Origin: Lepidodermella squamata
Lineage: Eukaryota; Gastrotricha
Direction: 5' to 3'
Assembly (NCBI GenBank): GCA_047495785.1
Contig: JBLDXI010000004.1
Span: 2,542,001-2,606,000, forward strand
DNA: 64,000 nt
The notes under the pieces were generated by a model. It saw nothing but the letters and a program-made list of their open reading frames with translations. It did no database searches and was not told the DNA's origin. The translations under genes and the position numbers were made by a program. How positions within the stretch are numbered: the first letter of the stretch is position 1; each line of letters opens with the position of its first letter. Below are positions 21,378-34,000 of this stretch, piece by piece.

Positions 21378-24300
21378 ATGTTTTTTTCGATGATTGTCTC
21401 CGTCCTTTGTTGTTTGGTGGGCTCTCTCATAGCAGTTACAGGCTCTGACTATCAAGCATCTTCTTGCACAATAATGACGATAACCGCAGTAGCAACAATA
21501 GTTCCATGGACTAGAGTGATTTCGCAGACTACTACGATTGGTGGCTATTGTGGAGATGGAATACTTCAAGCAAATCTCAACGAGGACTGTGATGATGGGA
21601 ATACAGTATCGAATGATGGTTGCGATTCAGCTTGCAAGCTTGAAGGTAGGGGCGGGCGGCAAGGTTTCCAGTAGAGGTCATGCTAAATCCCAGTCGAAAA
21701 AAAGTAGACCGTGGCTGGATCTAAATTTGACACTGGGATAGATCGTATGGGTTAGACCCTACGTAGATCGAATGGTAAAATTAGGACCTACACAGGATCG
21801 ATGCCCGTAGATCCAGTCTAATAGATCGACAATAAGTCAGAAAAAGAGCAATGTTGGACGAATATTATTTCTTTTGGATCTACCTGCGATCTACTGAGCT
21901 CTCGGTCTACTGATTTTCGTCTGGGAATTCCGAAATTCAAGGAATTTCCGTTAGAAAGTGAAAAATGTGTATTGGCAAATTGATTAGTTATTGTAGAATC
22001 TTCCATCCATTGAGAGCCCTAGAACTTTTTTATTTGAGGAATTCATTAGAAACTGGCTTTTTTGAATGATGAACGTCGATATCTTATTATATCATACTTT
22101 GTTTGTATTGAACAGCCTCCTGTGCCAGCTGCACTAGTCCCAACCAGCAATGCGTGAACAACACTTGTACGTGCGTGGCTCCTTCGCAGCAATCGTGCCA
22201 ACCGCCTAGCAATTGCGTTTCCGTGATTCGGCCAATTTTTCAGATCGCAGGCTGCAACGCTCTTTGCCGCCAGCAAAACGACTTGGCATACAGCTATCCC
22301 GAGCCAGATCCTGAACTTAATCAAGACTTCCAGTGGATAAAGACAATCGGCCTAACTGGCGATTGCATTTCCTTCGAATCTGTGACGAGACCGAATTATT
22401 TCCTACGTCAATTCGATTATAGGCTCCAGATATCAGAAAACCTAGTAGATGATTATATGTTGCCATACGATGCGACTTTCTGCGAATGGCCTTGGAGTTC
22501 AGGCGTTGGCTATTACTCTGTGACCTATCCCGGGTTTTTCATATACGTGGATGTGAACAACGAAATGTTCATTCGCGAGGATGACGGTTCGCCAGAATTC
22601 CATATTTACGCGTCCTTTTCTGAAACATTAGTTGGTGAGATTTCCCATTAGACTTTGAAATATTCACTTTGTTATCGACCTCTTCGATCACAGAACCGCG
22701 TACAACTACTACAAGGACTACAACAACAGTGACTACCACGGCAACCGCAGGAGCTACGTCCGGTTCCTCTTCGAATCCCACTACAACTTCTGTAGCCACA
22801 AGTACTTCGACTATGGTGATTTCACAGGAAACAACAGAGGTATCGACCACAACAACTGCACTAACAGCGATAAGTAGTTCAACCAGTGCAAGCCCCTCGA
22901 CAACAGTGACTACTTCAACTACGCCAACTCAGCTATCGACGACGGCTGTGAGTGGTGTCTGTGAGTTTGTTTACTTTGTTCCACGGCTGAGCAGAACGCA
23001 TTCAATGTGTGACAAATTATCCAGCATTTTAAAATCAATTCTCTCAGCCATAGAGAGCTTTCAGATATTTTTGTAGCACTCTAACCATTTAATGGGTGAA
23101 TTATTCACCTGTGGGCTAAAACACGTGTGACACAGTTTGAAAGGTAGGTTTTAGGGGGCGTACAAAAATCGGTTTCCACGGTTATATGGAGCCATAGTGC
23201 AAAATAAGCAAAAAGTGGTCAATACGGCTCTTCGCCTAGCTCAGCGTATCCCAAACGGTGTCCTAATAGGACACTCGTGAACTTTACTGAACTCTACCTA
23301 CTATGCTCCGTAGAGAACTTAGTGATAAAAAAAACACTTCCTATTTCGTATTGGTAACGAATTAATTTCAAATACCGAGTAAAAAGTCCATCATAAAGAT
23401 GCTGATAGATTATTATTTTTCAATTTTCACGCACTCCGTTCTCTATGAGCAAATCAGTGAGGTGAAAATCGCAAATTTCACGCGAAAATCTCTGTGCACG
23501 AATAAAGGTGGATTTTTCATTTCACAAAATCTTGGTGTTCAAAGTTGTACTCCGCTGTTCAAAGTTGTACTTTTGGGGTACCCCTTGCCAAATCCTTACG
23601 CATGCGAATTTCCGAGAATAAAAAATATCAGGATGTTACGTAAGGCGGCCCCTATCGAACAACGTTGAGAACCCGACCATAATCGTATCTGTTGAATTAC
23701 ACAGCATATTGAAGTTTGCATGGAAGTAGGTGTTCAAAGTTGTACCAGATTACGGTATACTGAAAAACCTCTGATTAAGAGACGGATTATAGTTGATACA
23801 ATAAATTTTAAAAACTGACTTCATCCATGCCCCTTGCTATTTAAGCGCGCTTCAACAGTAGTTGATCCTACCTGGCAGAATGAAAAAATGGTTTCAAGTT
23901 TCGACGGATATCAAATCCCGAACGAAAATTCATAAATTATTTCCCTGGTCTTTTTTCCATTAATATGAAATACCCAAAAAATCCCTGAACAAATTCGGTA
24001 AAAATCCCTGAAAAATAACCAAAAAAAAACAATGCCCTGAACTTTGACCTCGAAAGCCTCTGAAATTTTTTGAGCTTTTGACTATTTTTTAGGGTTTTTT
24101 ACCGACATTGTTCAGGGATTTTTCGGATATTTCAACTTAATTAATGGCAAAAAGACCCGGAAAATAATGTATGAATTTGGTCCGGGATTTCATATTTAAT
24201 TATTCCAAATTATTCCAAATTCCGAACCTGTCTGCAAAAGAGTTTAAGCCGTTGACCTAAAATGGATGGTCGCGGTACTGACTGAAGTTGAATCGGCCCA

Positions 24301-26230
24301 AGTACTCACACTTTCTGATGTCTTTGTTTGTATTGAACAGCCTCATGTGCCAATTGCTCCAGTCCGAACCAGCAATGTCTGCCCAACAACACTTGTGTGT
24401 GCGTGGCTCCTTCAGAGCAATCGTGCCAGCCGCCTAGCAATTGCAGCTTCGTGGTGTTTCGGCCTGTTTTCCTGATCGCAGGATGCTATGCTATTCGACA
24501 CCAAAATAACTTTGCCTACATCTATCCTGAGCCAGATCCTGAACTGAATCAAGACTTCCAGTGGTTGAAGAGGAGTGGCCTGGCTGGCGATTGCGATTCT
24601 TTTGAATCGGTCAACATGCCCAATTATTTCCTACGTCACTACAGCTTTAGGCTCCAGCTGACGAACCAAGCTGATTCGATCAACCCATACGATGCGACAT
24701 TCTGCGAAAGATCTCAGGGATCGGGGATCGCCTATGAATCTGTCAACTTTCCCGGATATTTCATTTATGTCGATTCAAACGACGAAATCTTTGTTCGCCA
24801 GAATGACAATTCATCGGATTTCGCGTCTCGTTCAACCTTCCATTCAACAGGTTTAAGCAGGCTGTGTGAGATTTTAGTCTGAAATTGATTGTTTTCTTCC
24901 ACCACAGATACGTCTGCAACTACTACAAGCTCCTCTACAACAGTGACTACTTCAAATTCGGTAACTGCGAGAGCCTCGCCAGAACCCTTGACTTCAACTA
25001 CAACTGCAGTGGCAGCGATAAGTACTTCGACCATAGTGACGTCACAGGGTTCATCGGAACTATCGACAGTAACGATTACCACGCCTGAACCTTCGACTGT
25101 ATCCACGTCGACTACAACCGGAAAAGGAACGATAAGTACTTCGACCACTGCAAGCTCCCATACAGCAGTTACTACATCCACGCAGGCATCTCTTTCTACT
25201 TCCACTGCACACATATCATCAACGACGAGCAGTTCGTCGAGTTTAATGCCTACCCCCGAGCTATCTACCATAACGATTGGCACTAGCAAATGTGGAGATG
25301 CCATAGTGCAGGAGTATCTTAACGAGGAGTGTGATGACGGGAATACGTTATCGAATGATGGATGCGATCCGGCTTGCAAGTTTGAAGGTAAGAGCTAGCG
25401 GCTAGTGAAAGTACTATAGGGGACATACCATAGGCTAAGGGCTAAGGTACTAGGCTCTAGCTATGAATGAGTCAGCAATAGATTGACTCTGGTCGATGCT
25501 ACACTTTCAATTTTCAATTTTCCCAGAGCTGAATGCTAAGCTTGATATCTATTTTGCGATCGACTGTTCTCGCTCGATTTCTGTCACGCTCCTCCAAGCA
25601 CTCTATGGCTTTATAAAAGTGCTAACGAAACAAATTATTGTTGCCTCGTCGACACAGGTATGTGCCGACACTAAAATTTCAGACCATGACATAGCTCTAT
25701 TTAAGCAGCTTGGAATCCTCATTTTTGGCGACCGCGTCGCTGGGATACGTGTTCTGACTCTAAGGAAAGGGACCCTGCTGTTCACAGACCCGACTTCAAT
25801 TGATTCCTTCTACAGCAAACTCACTTACTTCGAAGGCCCAGGAAATGTCTCGAATGCGCTCAACAGGCTCATGGACCCGTCGATATTCAGCTCGAAAGGT
25901 CAGTTGAAGCTTATTTCTGCCAAATTAAAGCAAAAATTATATTCTTCAGATGGGTCACGGTTTGATGCACTATCCGTTGCTGTTATTTTCACCGCATCCC
26001 CGAGTTCTGACGTTTCAGCCCTTGAAGAGCAGTTGAGCTACCTAGTGTTGTCAAACCGTCGAATAATTTTGGTTCAATTGCCATCGAGTTACAAACACCA
26101 GAATTTAGAACTCGATAAACAGGCAGCTAGATTTACTGCGTATGGCTTTTCGGTCGTCAAAATCGAAAACTGGAAGAACTTGATCGCTAATGCTCCCGCT
26201 ATAATACACGAACTGCAAACTTTAACGTGA
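21378..26230 (+). CDS. Secreted modular protein with two AbfB domains and C-terminal vWA
   Basis: Exons: 21378-21645, 22116-22634, 22694-22960, 24341-24850, 24908-25387, 25527-25657, 25709-25898, 25950-26230, about 881 residues. The order is signal peptide and Cys repeat (CGDGILQ...DCDDGNT), AbfB 1 (SFESV; DATF), Thr stalk ending at SGV, AbfB 2 (SFESV; DATF), second stalk, second Cys repeat, vWA (DCSRS). The first stalk ends in GTGAGT at the same point as in the hybrid gene upstream, just before where a Cys repeat would start. The 1.38-kb intron 22961-24340 holds a foldback element. An alternative is two genes: a truncated one (21378-22960) and a headless one (24341-26230). The continuous phase-1 frame favours one. 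Confidence 0.65.
23913..24190. mobile_element. Foldback MITE in a large intron
   Basis: Arms of about 95 bp beginning AAATCCCG and ending CGGGATTT are imperfect reverse complements, with ATCCCTGAA/TTCAGGGAT near the centre. It lies in the intron between the two AbfB exons. It has no coding sequence. Confidence 0.65.
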
Positions 26231-26454
26231 CCAATAAATTGAATCTGAAGGCTTAAATTCAAAGATCAGAGAGAGATCAATAAAATTGTGATTCGGATTT
26301 GTCGCTTTCCGTTCGAAGGGCAGCTTATTCACAGCAAATTCGAAAAATCATGGTATAACGCTCGAAAGACAGAAATGAGGTTCTTTATCGTTTTGATTAG
26401 TCTTCATTACCGTTTGCCGATGGAAATGCTATGTTTTCAGAGTTGGTGGTATGA

Positions 26455-26927
26455 AATACCGTATTGCTGCAAATACTAACCCGGGCTTATGCAAAGTTGG
26501 AGGGCCGAAAATCACCCAAAACTAGGCTTCTATTGGGGGTGGGGTTATACAACTAGAGCTTCCGAAATTTCCAATAACTTCGCTCATCAATCCATCAAAT
26601 TATCAAAATTTTCATCAAAAAATGCTCGGCAGCCCCTAGCGCAAGCGCCGGAAAGGCGTGACGTCTCCGTTTGCGGATTAGTGCCCCTCACGTATTTTCA
26701 GCTCTACACCCGCACTTTAGTGGGGCCTCGGAGTCGATACGACACTGTGCGGCGTAATTCTTGTGGCTTGCGGTCATTCATCGCCTACGGGTTATTAACC
26801 CTTAAGCTTTAACCCGGGTTATTAAACGAGGGTGGGGTTAAGTATTTGGCTCGTCAATTTGCCTGGGTTTTTAAATGAGTTGGGTTATTAAACGAGCGTG
26901 GGTCAGTATTTGCAGCAATGCGGTATT
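26455..26927. mobile_element. MITE with 28-bp inverted ends
   Basis: The left end AATACCGTATTGCTGCAAAT and the right end ATTTGCAGCAATGCGGTATT are inverted over about 28 bp, bounding 473 bp. The interior is GGGTTATTAAAC-rich. No transposase is present. It lies between two family genes. Confidence 0.65.
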
Positions 26928-27203
26928 AAATTGCAACCAAAACTGCAACCAAATGCAAAGCGGAGCTCTCGATCCTACAGCCGAATTCTTTTGCGAATTG
27001 TTGCAGATTGCAGACAAACTTGATAGAACTAGAACGAATTTGTACGAGCTGTGACCTAGCAACTAGCTTCTGTTTCAGACATTTCACTATTTTTTGAATT
27101 GAAGACATTTTTGAGCTTCTAATGGTGTTTTGATGTAAAATCGGTGGCTAAAATGCGATGTAAAAGCGTTTCTCGATTTCTGAGAGTATTACCAATTTCG
27201 CTT

Positions 27204-27217
27204 AGCGGGGGATAATG
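27204..27217 (+). promoter_or_regulatory. Family upstream element (variant copy)
   Basis: AGCGGGGGATAATG lies 62 bp upstream of the ATG at 27280. One base differs (T to G), which breaks the palindrome. Confidence 0.45.
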
Positions 27218-27279
27218 CAAGCGCCTGGCGTCACCATAAGCAAAGCCATGATGCATATCCACAGAGTCACGAATTTTCG

Positions 27280-29615
27280 ATGCTGCTGCTTTTTGCTTTT
27301 GTGACATTTCTCATTTCACAAGCAGGCTCTCCTCGCCAATCACATTCTTGCGCAATTACAACAGTGGCAATAGTAACCATAGGTACTTGGACAATAGTGA
27401 CATCGCAGAATACAACGGAGCTATCGACTACAACGATTGTCGTGAGCAATTGTGGGGATGGCGTAGTCCAAGCCAATCTCAACGAGGAGTGTGATGACGG
27501 GAATACGGTATCGAATGATGGATGTGATTCGGCCTGCAAGTTTGAAGGTAAGGACCGGTTTTCGAGTAGTTCACGTTCATTTTTGAGTAAATAAACTGGT
27601 TTTTGTTTGAATTCACTTGGCAAATTTTGCAAATTATCCCTATCCCCTTTCATCCCTTTAAGATCCATGATCGCACACTGTTTGCTGATATTTTGTTTGT
27701 AATGAACAGTTTCCTGTTCCAACTGCAATAGTCCAAACCAGCAATGCCTGGCGAACAACACGTGTACTTGCATGGCTCCTTCGCAGCAATCGTGTCAGTC
27801 GCCCAACAACTGCAGTATTCTGGTGATTCGGCCTGTTTTCCAAATCGCAGGCTGCAACGCTCTATGCCAACAAAATAACTTCGCATACAGCAATCCTGAG
27901 CCAGATCCGGAACTGAACCAAGACTTTCAGTGGATGAAGGTAGATGGCCTGATCGGCGATTGCGTTTCTTTCGTATCCGTCAGCAAGCCTGGATATTTTC
28001 TACGTCACTCCAGCTATAGGCTCCAGCTATCCCTGAACCAAGCCAGTGATTGGATTCTCCCATACGATGCGACGTTCTGTGAAACGCCCCTGGGATCCGG
28101 GGTTGGATACCAGTCTTATAACTATCCGCGGTATTTCATTCATGTGGACGCGAACAACGACATTTTCATTCGCGAGGATGACGGTTCGCCAGATTTCGCG
28201 ATGCGTGCAACCTTTTATGAATACTTTGTGGGTAGGTAGCGTGAGATTCAATATTTCCGTATTAATCCTAAGCTACAGAAGCGACTACAACAACATCGAC
28301 ATTTTCGAACACGGTAACTGATTCCTCGTCTACTGCAACGTCAACCACAACCGCGATGCCAACGACCACTGCAAGCTCCCCTACCACAACAGAGACCACA
28401 TCTGTTTTAACTACTGGAATTTCTTCGGTTACACTATCTACTTCCACTACAACTACGTCACCAACGCCAAGCAGTACTTCGCGCTTTTGGACTTCGCAGG
28501 GTACAACTGAGCTATGGACTGTATCTCCCACTGGAGCTACGTCAGATCTATCAACTACAACAGCAATGATAAGTACATTGGCTACTGCAAGCAACTCTAT
28601 GGTGGCTACATCAATCCTAGTAACTACGAGAGCTACTCAGCTTACATTTTCAACCTCCCCAGCAACGACATCAGCAACGGCAAGTAGTACTTCGAGTATA
28701 TTGACTTCGCAGCCTACAACGGAACTATCGACCACGACAATTGCCGCGAGCTACTGTGGAGATGGCGTAGTCCAAGCAAATCTCAACGAAGAGTGTGATG
28801 ACGGGAATACGGTATCGAATGATGGATGCGATTCAGCTTGCAAATTTGAAGGTAGGGAAGTTATTGGATACGCAATTTGATTCATCTTCTTCAATATTTC
28901 TAGCACTGAACGCTAAGCTAGATATTTACTTTGCGATCGATTGCTCTCGTTCGATCCCGATGACACACCTTCCGGCACTCAGTGGTCTTTTAAAAGTCCT
29001 TACGAAACAAATTATTCTTATTGCCACTTCGACGCAGGTATGAAAAATACTGGTGAGATAACTGAGTATGATTATATAAATGTTCAAGCAGCTTGGGATA
29101 CTCATTTTTGGTGGTCGTGTTGTGGGTATACGGTTTCTGACTCCGACAGAAAGCAGCTTACAGTTTACAGACTCGGTTTTGATAGATTCATTCTATAGCA
29201 AACTCTTTTACTTTGTAGGCCGTGGGAATGTCTCAAATGCGCTCAACAGACTTATGGACCCGTTGATTTTCAGCTCAAAAGGTCGGTTAAAGCTTTCAAA
29301 AATCATGATAATTGATTACAAATTTCCTTCTCAGATGGATCCCGGTTAGATGCAATATCAGTTGCCGTCATTTTTACGGCATCCTCGAGTTCTGACGTTT
29401 CAGCTCTGGAAGAACAATTAAGCTACCTAGCATTGTCAAACCGTCGAATAATTTTGGTTCAATTGCCATCTAGCTACAAACACCAGAGTTTAGAACTCGA
29501 TAAACAAGCAGCAAGATTTGCGGCGTATGGCTTTTCGGTCATCAAAATCGAAAACTGGACTCACTTGATGGCCAGTGCTCCAGCTATAATACACGAACTT
29601 CAAACAATCACGTGA
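27280..29615 (+). CDS. Secreted modular protein: DUF4215-AbfB-Thr/Ser stalk-DUF4215-vWA
   Basis: Exons: 27280-27547, 27710-28231, 28279-28851, 28904-29037, 29092-29281, 29335-29615, about 655 residues. The signal peptide is MLLLFAFVTFLISQAGS. The first Cys repeat reads NCGDGVVQ...ECDDGNT. The AbfB exon has the linker NCNSPNQQC and the trefoil signatures SFVSVSKPGYFLRHSSYRL and DATF. The stalk exon is the longest of the AbfB-type genes (about 150 residues before the second Cys repeat) and includes hydrophobic residues unusual for a mucin. The vWA domain has DCSRS in exon 4 and ends at LQTIT. Its exon structure matches the gene at 6298-8456, and the shared intron positions show recent common ancestry. 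Confidence 0.8.
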
Positions 29616-29776
29616 TCGCTGTATTGTATAATGGAATATCAAGGCATAAATTCGAAGGAAAAAATAAAATGACATCGAATTCGTCGCTTTACTTTCGAAG
29701 GGGGTCTCAATTTTATTTCTAATTCAAACCGAGAGAAATGAAACTTCTCAAGCATTTAGATTGTTTATTTGAGTTG

Positions 29777-30139
29777 TCACGATTCATTTCCTGCAAGGTT
29801 AGCACTTGGAAGCCTTTGGCATTCCAGGACGGGTGAAATTGTAGCAATTTGTGCGATGCTTCGGGCTACAAATATCGGCCACAAAGGCCGCTCAGTGGTT
29901 TTGCTCGCGTTTTCTTGCCTGGAGCTCTCGATTATTTCCTGTACTTCGTACACTGCATAGTAGTGCCCCAGAACAAAGGTAATCTGGCAGAATAATAGAT
30001 AGGAATAGCTTATGCGCAAACGTGAATTATCTATTCGTATACTTCGTCTGTTATTGTGGCGGTTACTGATGGCGAGCGCGTGCGACGGCGAATGTTGGCG
30101 GCACTTCGCTTTTCTTCTTACTGCTCTAAAATAGGTCAA
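29777..30139 (-). CDS. Weak candidate gene, unknown product
   Basis: A 120-codon minus-strand open frame contains a hydrophobic stretch (SYLLFCQITFVLGHYYAVY). AATAAA-type polyadenylation signals lie downstream on the same strand (TTTATT on the plus strand near 29712 and 29766). No family is recognised, the true start is uncertain, and part of it may be intron. It is listed only because the downstream signals fit. Confidence 0.2.
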   Translation of the reverse strand: MTYFRAVRRKAKCRQHSPSHALAISNRHNNRRSIRIDNSRLRISYSYLLFCQITFVLGHYYAVYEVQEIIESSRQENASKTTERPLWPIFVARSIAQIATISPVLECQRLPSANLAGNES

Positions 30140-30611
30140 ATGCCATAAATAACTTTACATCATCTATCCACGTCCATACGACACATTCGAAATTTGCACA
30201 AATGTTAATTGGAAAAATTGAAGGTAAGGAATAACTCTTGCTGGCAGATGTCTATTATAGTGGAAAAGTAATCAAACCATGCGCAGCCGTCTGCAAGGTA
30301 CACGAATCGCCCGATAGGCGTAGCAGAGACCTGATCGCCTATTTGTATTTTGTTTGCCGTGTGAAGAGTAGGATCCGGGAGCTGAGTTGCTTTCTACTTG
30401 TTTTCTAGGACCTAGCCGAAGAAACCAAAGGGTTTGTTTACCCTTCCTCTGGTTGGAGTCCCGGATCTGGGGTGTCGCGGCACCCCAGCACCCCTGTACT
30501 TCGCACCCTGTTTGTCAGTTTGTTGGAAGCCGACATTTATAACTTTTCAAGTTAAAAGTATCCATAGAGTTATTATCGAAAAAGGACGGGAAAATTTCTG
30601 AGGAAATAATA

Positions 30612-32182
30612 GGCTTTTACACACTACGGGAAAGTGAAGTGAATTGAAGCATTTTTTGCATAAAAAAAATATCAACGCAGTGTGAACGCGAGCTTCAGTG
30701 AAGCCATAAATTCCAACGCAGCGTTGAATCTTATTTTTAAGCCGCATAAGGCCATAATAAATCTTCAATTTTTTTCACCGAACATCCACGCGATTCACAA
30801 AAATAGCACGTTCACTTATCGATCAAGTGTGAACACGGCCGGAGTGAATGGAGTGATTTTTTTCTCGATAATAATTTTGGTGAAGCGTGCCTAATAAAAC
30901 AACAGAAAATGTTCACCAAACTTATACGCCAGCACGAGCTGATTAAAGTTCGGTGATCTTTTTCACTTCAACTTCAGTGTGAACGCTTCCGAGTAATTTT
31001 ACAGATTGGAATTACCAGTTGAATTTTGCAAAATATTTACATGAGAAATTATTTGTTTCTGATGCTTATAGATTTATTTAGGCTTATGTTTGAATCTTCA
31101 GGCATTTTTTGAATTTTCTCGTGAGACCTAAGAGTTTTACAAGACTAGTGGCAGATCGCAGCTATGATCCGCAAACAGCTCATACTTCTGATCAGCCGTC
31201 TCGTCATGAAAACACCAGCAGCGTTAGTTCCGAAGAGGAAAGTGCCTTTCAAGGGTGGTTCGCTTTTATTGAGCGCGTTCTGCCACAAGCTAATTCGTGT
31301 TAAAAGCCTATAAATCGGCTATAAATCGGCACCAACACTGGTTCGAAAATAGCGCTCAGTTGAATGGCAAGGCTGGTTGGAGAACACATTTCCCAGGGGC
31401 AGTTGTACAACTTACTATGCTAATGAGAGCCAGATTGGAGAGGCATGATACGAAGTTGAGACAGGCAATGCCAGCGTGTTTTTTAAGGATCGAAATGGTG
31501 TTTAAATAACCGGTTTTAGAGTGTAATTTTAGGGGTGAAGACTGTTTTTCTTGCGATTTCAGCCAAATTTCGCCCTTTTTGGTGTTTAAAATTTAAACTG
31601 TTAAATTGCTTATAAACACACTGGCAATACCGATCCGCAAAAGGCTTGCTATTCCCCTGTGACGACTCGCAACTGGAGATTCTTATCGATCCCTATCCGT
31701 CTCATTAGGCGTCGGCAGTTCGACCGCATGATTTTCACGACTTTTTCGAAGCTATCTTCGAGAGAAGTAACAGATTTCGTTCCCCAACGACTGACGAGGA
31801 GATTCCAATGGAGAATGCGGCATTCATCTATGTGGCTTTCCCAATATCGTAGGAGCTATCGACGGCACTCACGCGGGAATAACCAGGCCAAAAGAGTATC
31901 ATCGCGATTACTACAACCGCTATAGACGATATACTATTGCATCTTAAGCAGTAGTAGGAGCGGATCGTCGATTTTTGCTTCAGTTATCTATTTGATTCAG
32001 TTCTAAAATTGTAAGATTACTGATCTTTAGAGTGATCACGCGTTATTTTATGCTTTAAAGCGCGTTTAAATTCACCGAAAGCGTTCACACTACACTGTTT
32101 CAACTTAACTTCAATTCACTTCAACGAGCACGCGACCAGTTTTTGCTCATTTCACTTCACTTTCCCGTAGTGTGAAAAAGCC
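30612..32182. mobile_element. Decayed PIF/Harbinger DNA transposon
   Basis: Inverted ends GGCTTTTACACACTACGGGA (left) and TCCCGTAGTGTGAAAAAGCC (right, allowing small differences) bound 1.57 kb, with TAATA on both sides (30607-30611 and 32183-32187). TAA/TTA is the Harbinger target. Inside on the + strand are transposase fragments: RKRLAIPL, then RLATGDSYRSLS, then FPNIVGAIDGTH, the segment around the first catalytic Asp of HARBI1-like transposases. They are interrupted by stops and frameshifts, so the element is dead. Confidence 0.75.
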
Positions 32183-32339
32183 TAATAGTAGGATCGCCTA
32201 TTTGTATGAATAGCATAAAAACGAAGCATAAAAATCAATAGGGTTTTGCTTTTATTATCTGTAATTGAATAATTGATTAATATGCATGTGAGAATATTTT
32301 CCATAATAAGACATCCATGTTCTTCACGTTTTGTCCTCC

Positions 32340-32768
32340 TCAGTTGAGTTTTTGGTGAAAATCTAGTTTTTCAGCAGAAATGTCTGTTCTGTCACCGCTT
32401 TGACTTGGCATAGCGCTTTTCGAGGTCCAAACCAACTTGATACCCATCAAAATCATGACACTCGCCGCCAGTACAAACAGGACATGGTATTCAAAGTGGT
32501 AGCTGAAGTACATGAGCTTGCACAGGCCGATGAAGATCATTTTAGCTTTCGTCAACTTGTAACGCTGCCGTTCCTTTTGCTGCTGCAGTTCGAAGTCGCG
32601 TTGACGTTGCCGTTCCTCCAGAACAGCTTTAGCCATGTTCTCCCGGTGCCGCCGTTCCAGCTCCTGGTGAAGCATTTCAGGGCTGAGATTCGAATTTTTG
32701 TGAAGATCCAGCAACTCTTGCCGATTGTCGGCCGGGTAACCGAAAAATGACCAGAATCCTTGTGACAT
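32340..32768 (-). CDS. Small membrane-anchored coiled-coil protein, unknown
   Basis: The frame gives 142 residues from the ATG at 32768 (MSQGFWSFFGYPADNRQ). Residues about 30-70 are a charged Glu/Arg/Gln-rich helix of coiled-coil type. A single hydrophobic segment (FVLAASVMILMGIKLVW) follows at about 98-114 with a short polar tail, suggesting a tail-anchored or single-pass membrane protein. The longer upstream open frame begins with intron-like AT-rich sequence, so I use the internal ATG. Family not recognised. Confidence 0.5.
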   Translation of the reverse strand: MSQGFWSFFGYPADNRQELLDLHKNSNLSPEMLHQELERRHRENMAKAVLEERQRQRDFELQQQKERQRYKLTKAKMIFIGLCKLMYFSYHFEYHVLFVLAASVMILMGIKLVWTSKSAMPSQSGDRTDISAEKLDFHQKLN

Positions 32769-33529
32769 GTTGATAAAAATTCTAAAAAAATCAATGAAAA
32801 AATGAGAAATTAAGAAAATAATTTTATTAGCTTCGAGAGAATGCAACAGCATAACTCGAAAAGTAGAATGACTATGGTAAATTTGGCTGTTGAAAGGTAC
32901 AACCTCAAAATTCATAAAAATTCCCAAAATTATTTATTTTTTAAAAAATCTAAATTTAGCGCTTTTCAACAATTGCTTTGAGAGTTTGAAATGTGAGTAA
33001 GAGACAATTTGCAGGCTTGCGTTGACAATGTTTTACGCCGATGAGCTGAATTGGCGAAAATTAGCCTCCACCTTAAAGGTTGAACTAATGCTATTCACTA
33101 TTCATCTGCTTCAACTCTATATAGTAGATGAAACAACTATAAATTCTCATGCCTAAATACAAATAATGAGAGAATGAATCACGTTTTTATGAATCGACGA
33201 ACATGTTACGCACGCGCTAAAAAAATTACAACTTTTTCATATCTCACCACGTTTACTGCACTGTGATAATCTTCACTTCTGAATTGATAAAGCTATATTA
33301 TCTTTGGCTCCCTTGCTTTTATCAGGTTTTCGTTCCCTGGTATAATCATAAATTTCTCTTACATTTCTCGCATTATACCGAGTTTGACTAGTTTCCAATT
33401 GAACTCAATATCGTCATCAATATCATAATCGTCTTCTGTGTAAGGTCACACAAGTAAATTAATGACAAAATGATAATGTAAAAAAATCTGTTATTCATTT
33501 ATATCCCATTTTTCATAGATTTTAACAAA
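32769..33529. other. Intergenic stretch, nothing recognised
   Basis: AT-rich sequence between the divergent genes at 32340-32768 (minus) and 33530-34000 (plus). It probably holds both promoters. I see no repeat or RNA gene. Confidence 0.4.
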
Positions 33530-34000
33530 ATGTCAGGACCAGAACTCAGTTGGCGCTTGAAGCAGGAAAATGTTACACACGGCCGGACTAGCGAGAAATT
33601 TTCAAACGAAACAAGTGATTTTTTAAAGTATTTTATTTACGCTGGCGACGAATCTTGCACCGAACCAATTTGTCTATGCGTGTTCCACTTTGGTTTCTCG
33701 ACCTGGCGAGGCCGGGTCGTTAAAGTTGTTACTGTTGAAAAATTCAAATATGCTGAGGATGAGAACAAGATGTGGTCTGGTTTATTGCGAGCCTTGGTCG
33801 ATTATGCGAAACAACGGCACTGTGAGCGGATCGATTTTTGGGACAAGAACTTGGAAAATACATCTGATAGTGATGATATGAATGACTTGCGAGATTTTGT
33901 GAAATTCGTCTCTGCGGCCATTGGCGGCGAAGCTCCCGAGCTGAAATTCGAGGATTTAACTAGAAGTGAAGGATGGCTATTGCATAGCATGAACTCTTGA
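33530..34000 (+). CDS. GNAT acetyltransferase, SSAT/diamine acetyltransferase-like
   Basis: A single exon of 156 residues starts at the ATG in AACAAAATGTC. The middle (LCVFHFGFSTWRGRVVKVVTV) resembles the strand-turn of spermidine/spermine N1-acetyltransferases, where YFTYSTWxGR is usual. A helix with LLRALVDYAKQRHCERIDFWD follows, and the C-terminus SEGWLLH matches the EEGWRLF end of that family. The acetyl-CoA loop (R/Q-x-x-G-x-G/A) expected before LLRAL is not visible (YAEDENKMWSG), so activity is doubtful. The assignment rests on local motifs, not a search. Confidence 0.5.
   Translation: MSGPELSWRLKQENVTHGRTSEKFSNETSDFLKYFIYAGDESCTEPICLCVFHFGFSTWRGRVVKVVTVEKFKYAEDENKMWSGLLRALVDYAKQRHCERIDFWDKNLENTSDSDDMNDLRDFVKFVSAAIGGEAPELKFEDLTRSEGWLLHSMNS

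Noticed and set aside
21646-22115. TAGATC-rich intron as a separate element
   Set aside because: The motif repeats only loosely and no inverted ends or target duplication could be found.
25496-26230. A single uninterrupted vWA exon in the double-AbfB gene
   Set aside because: The two short introns (25658-25708 and 25899-25949) happen to be readable in frame, but they have the same donors and acceptors as the paralogues, so they are treated as introns.
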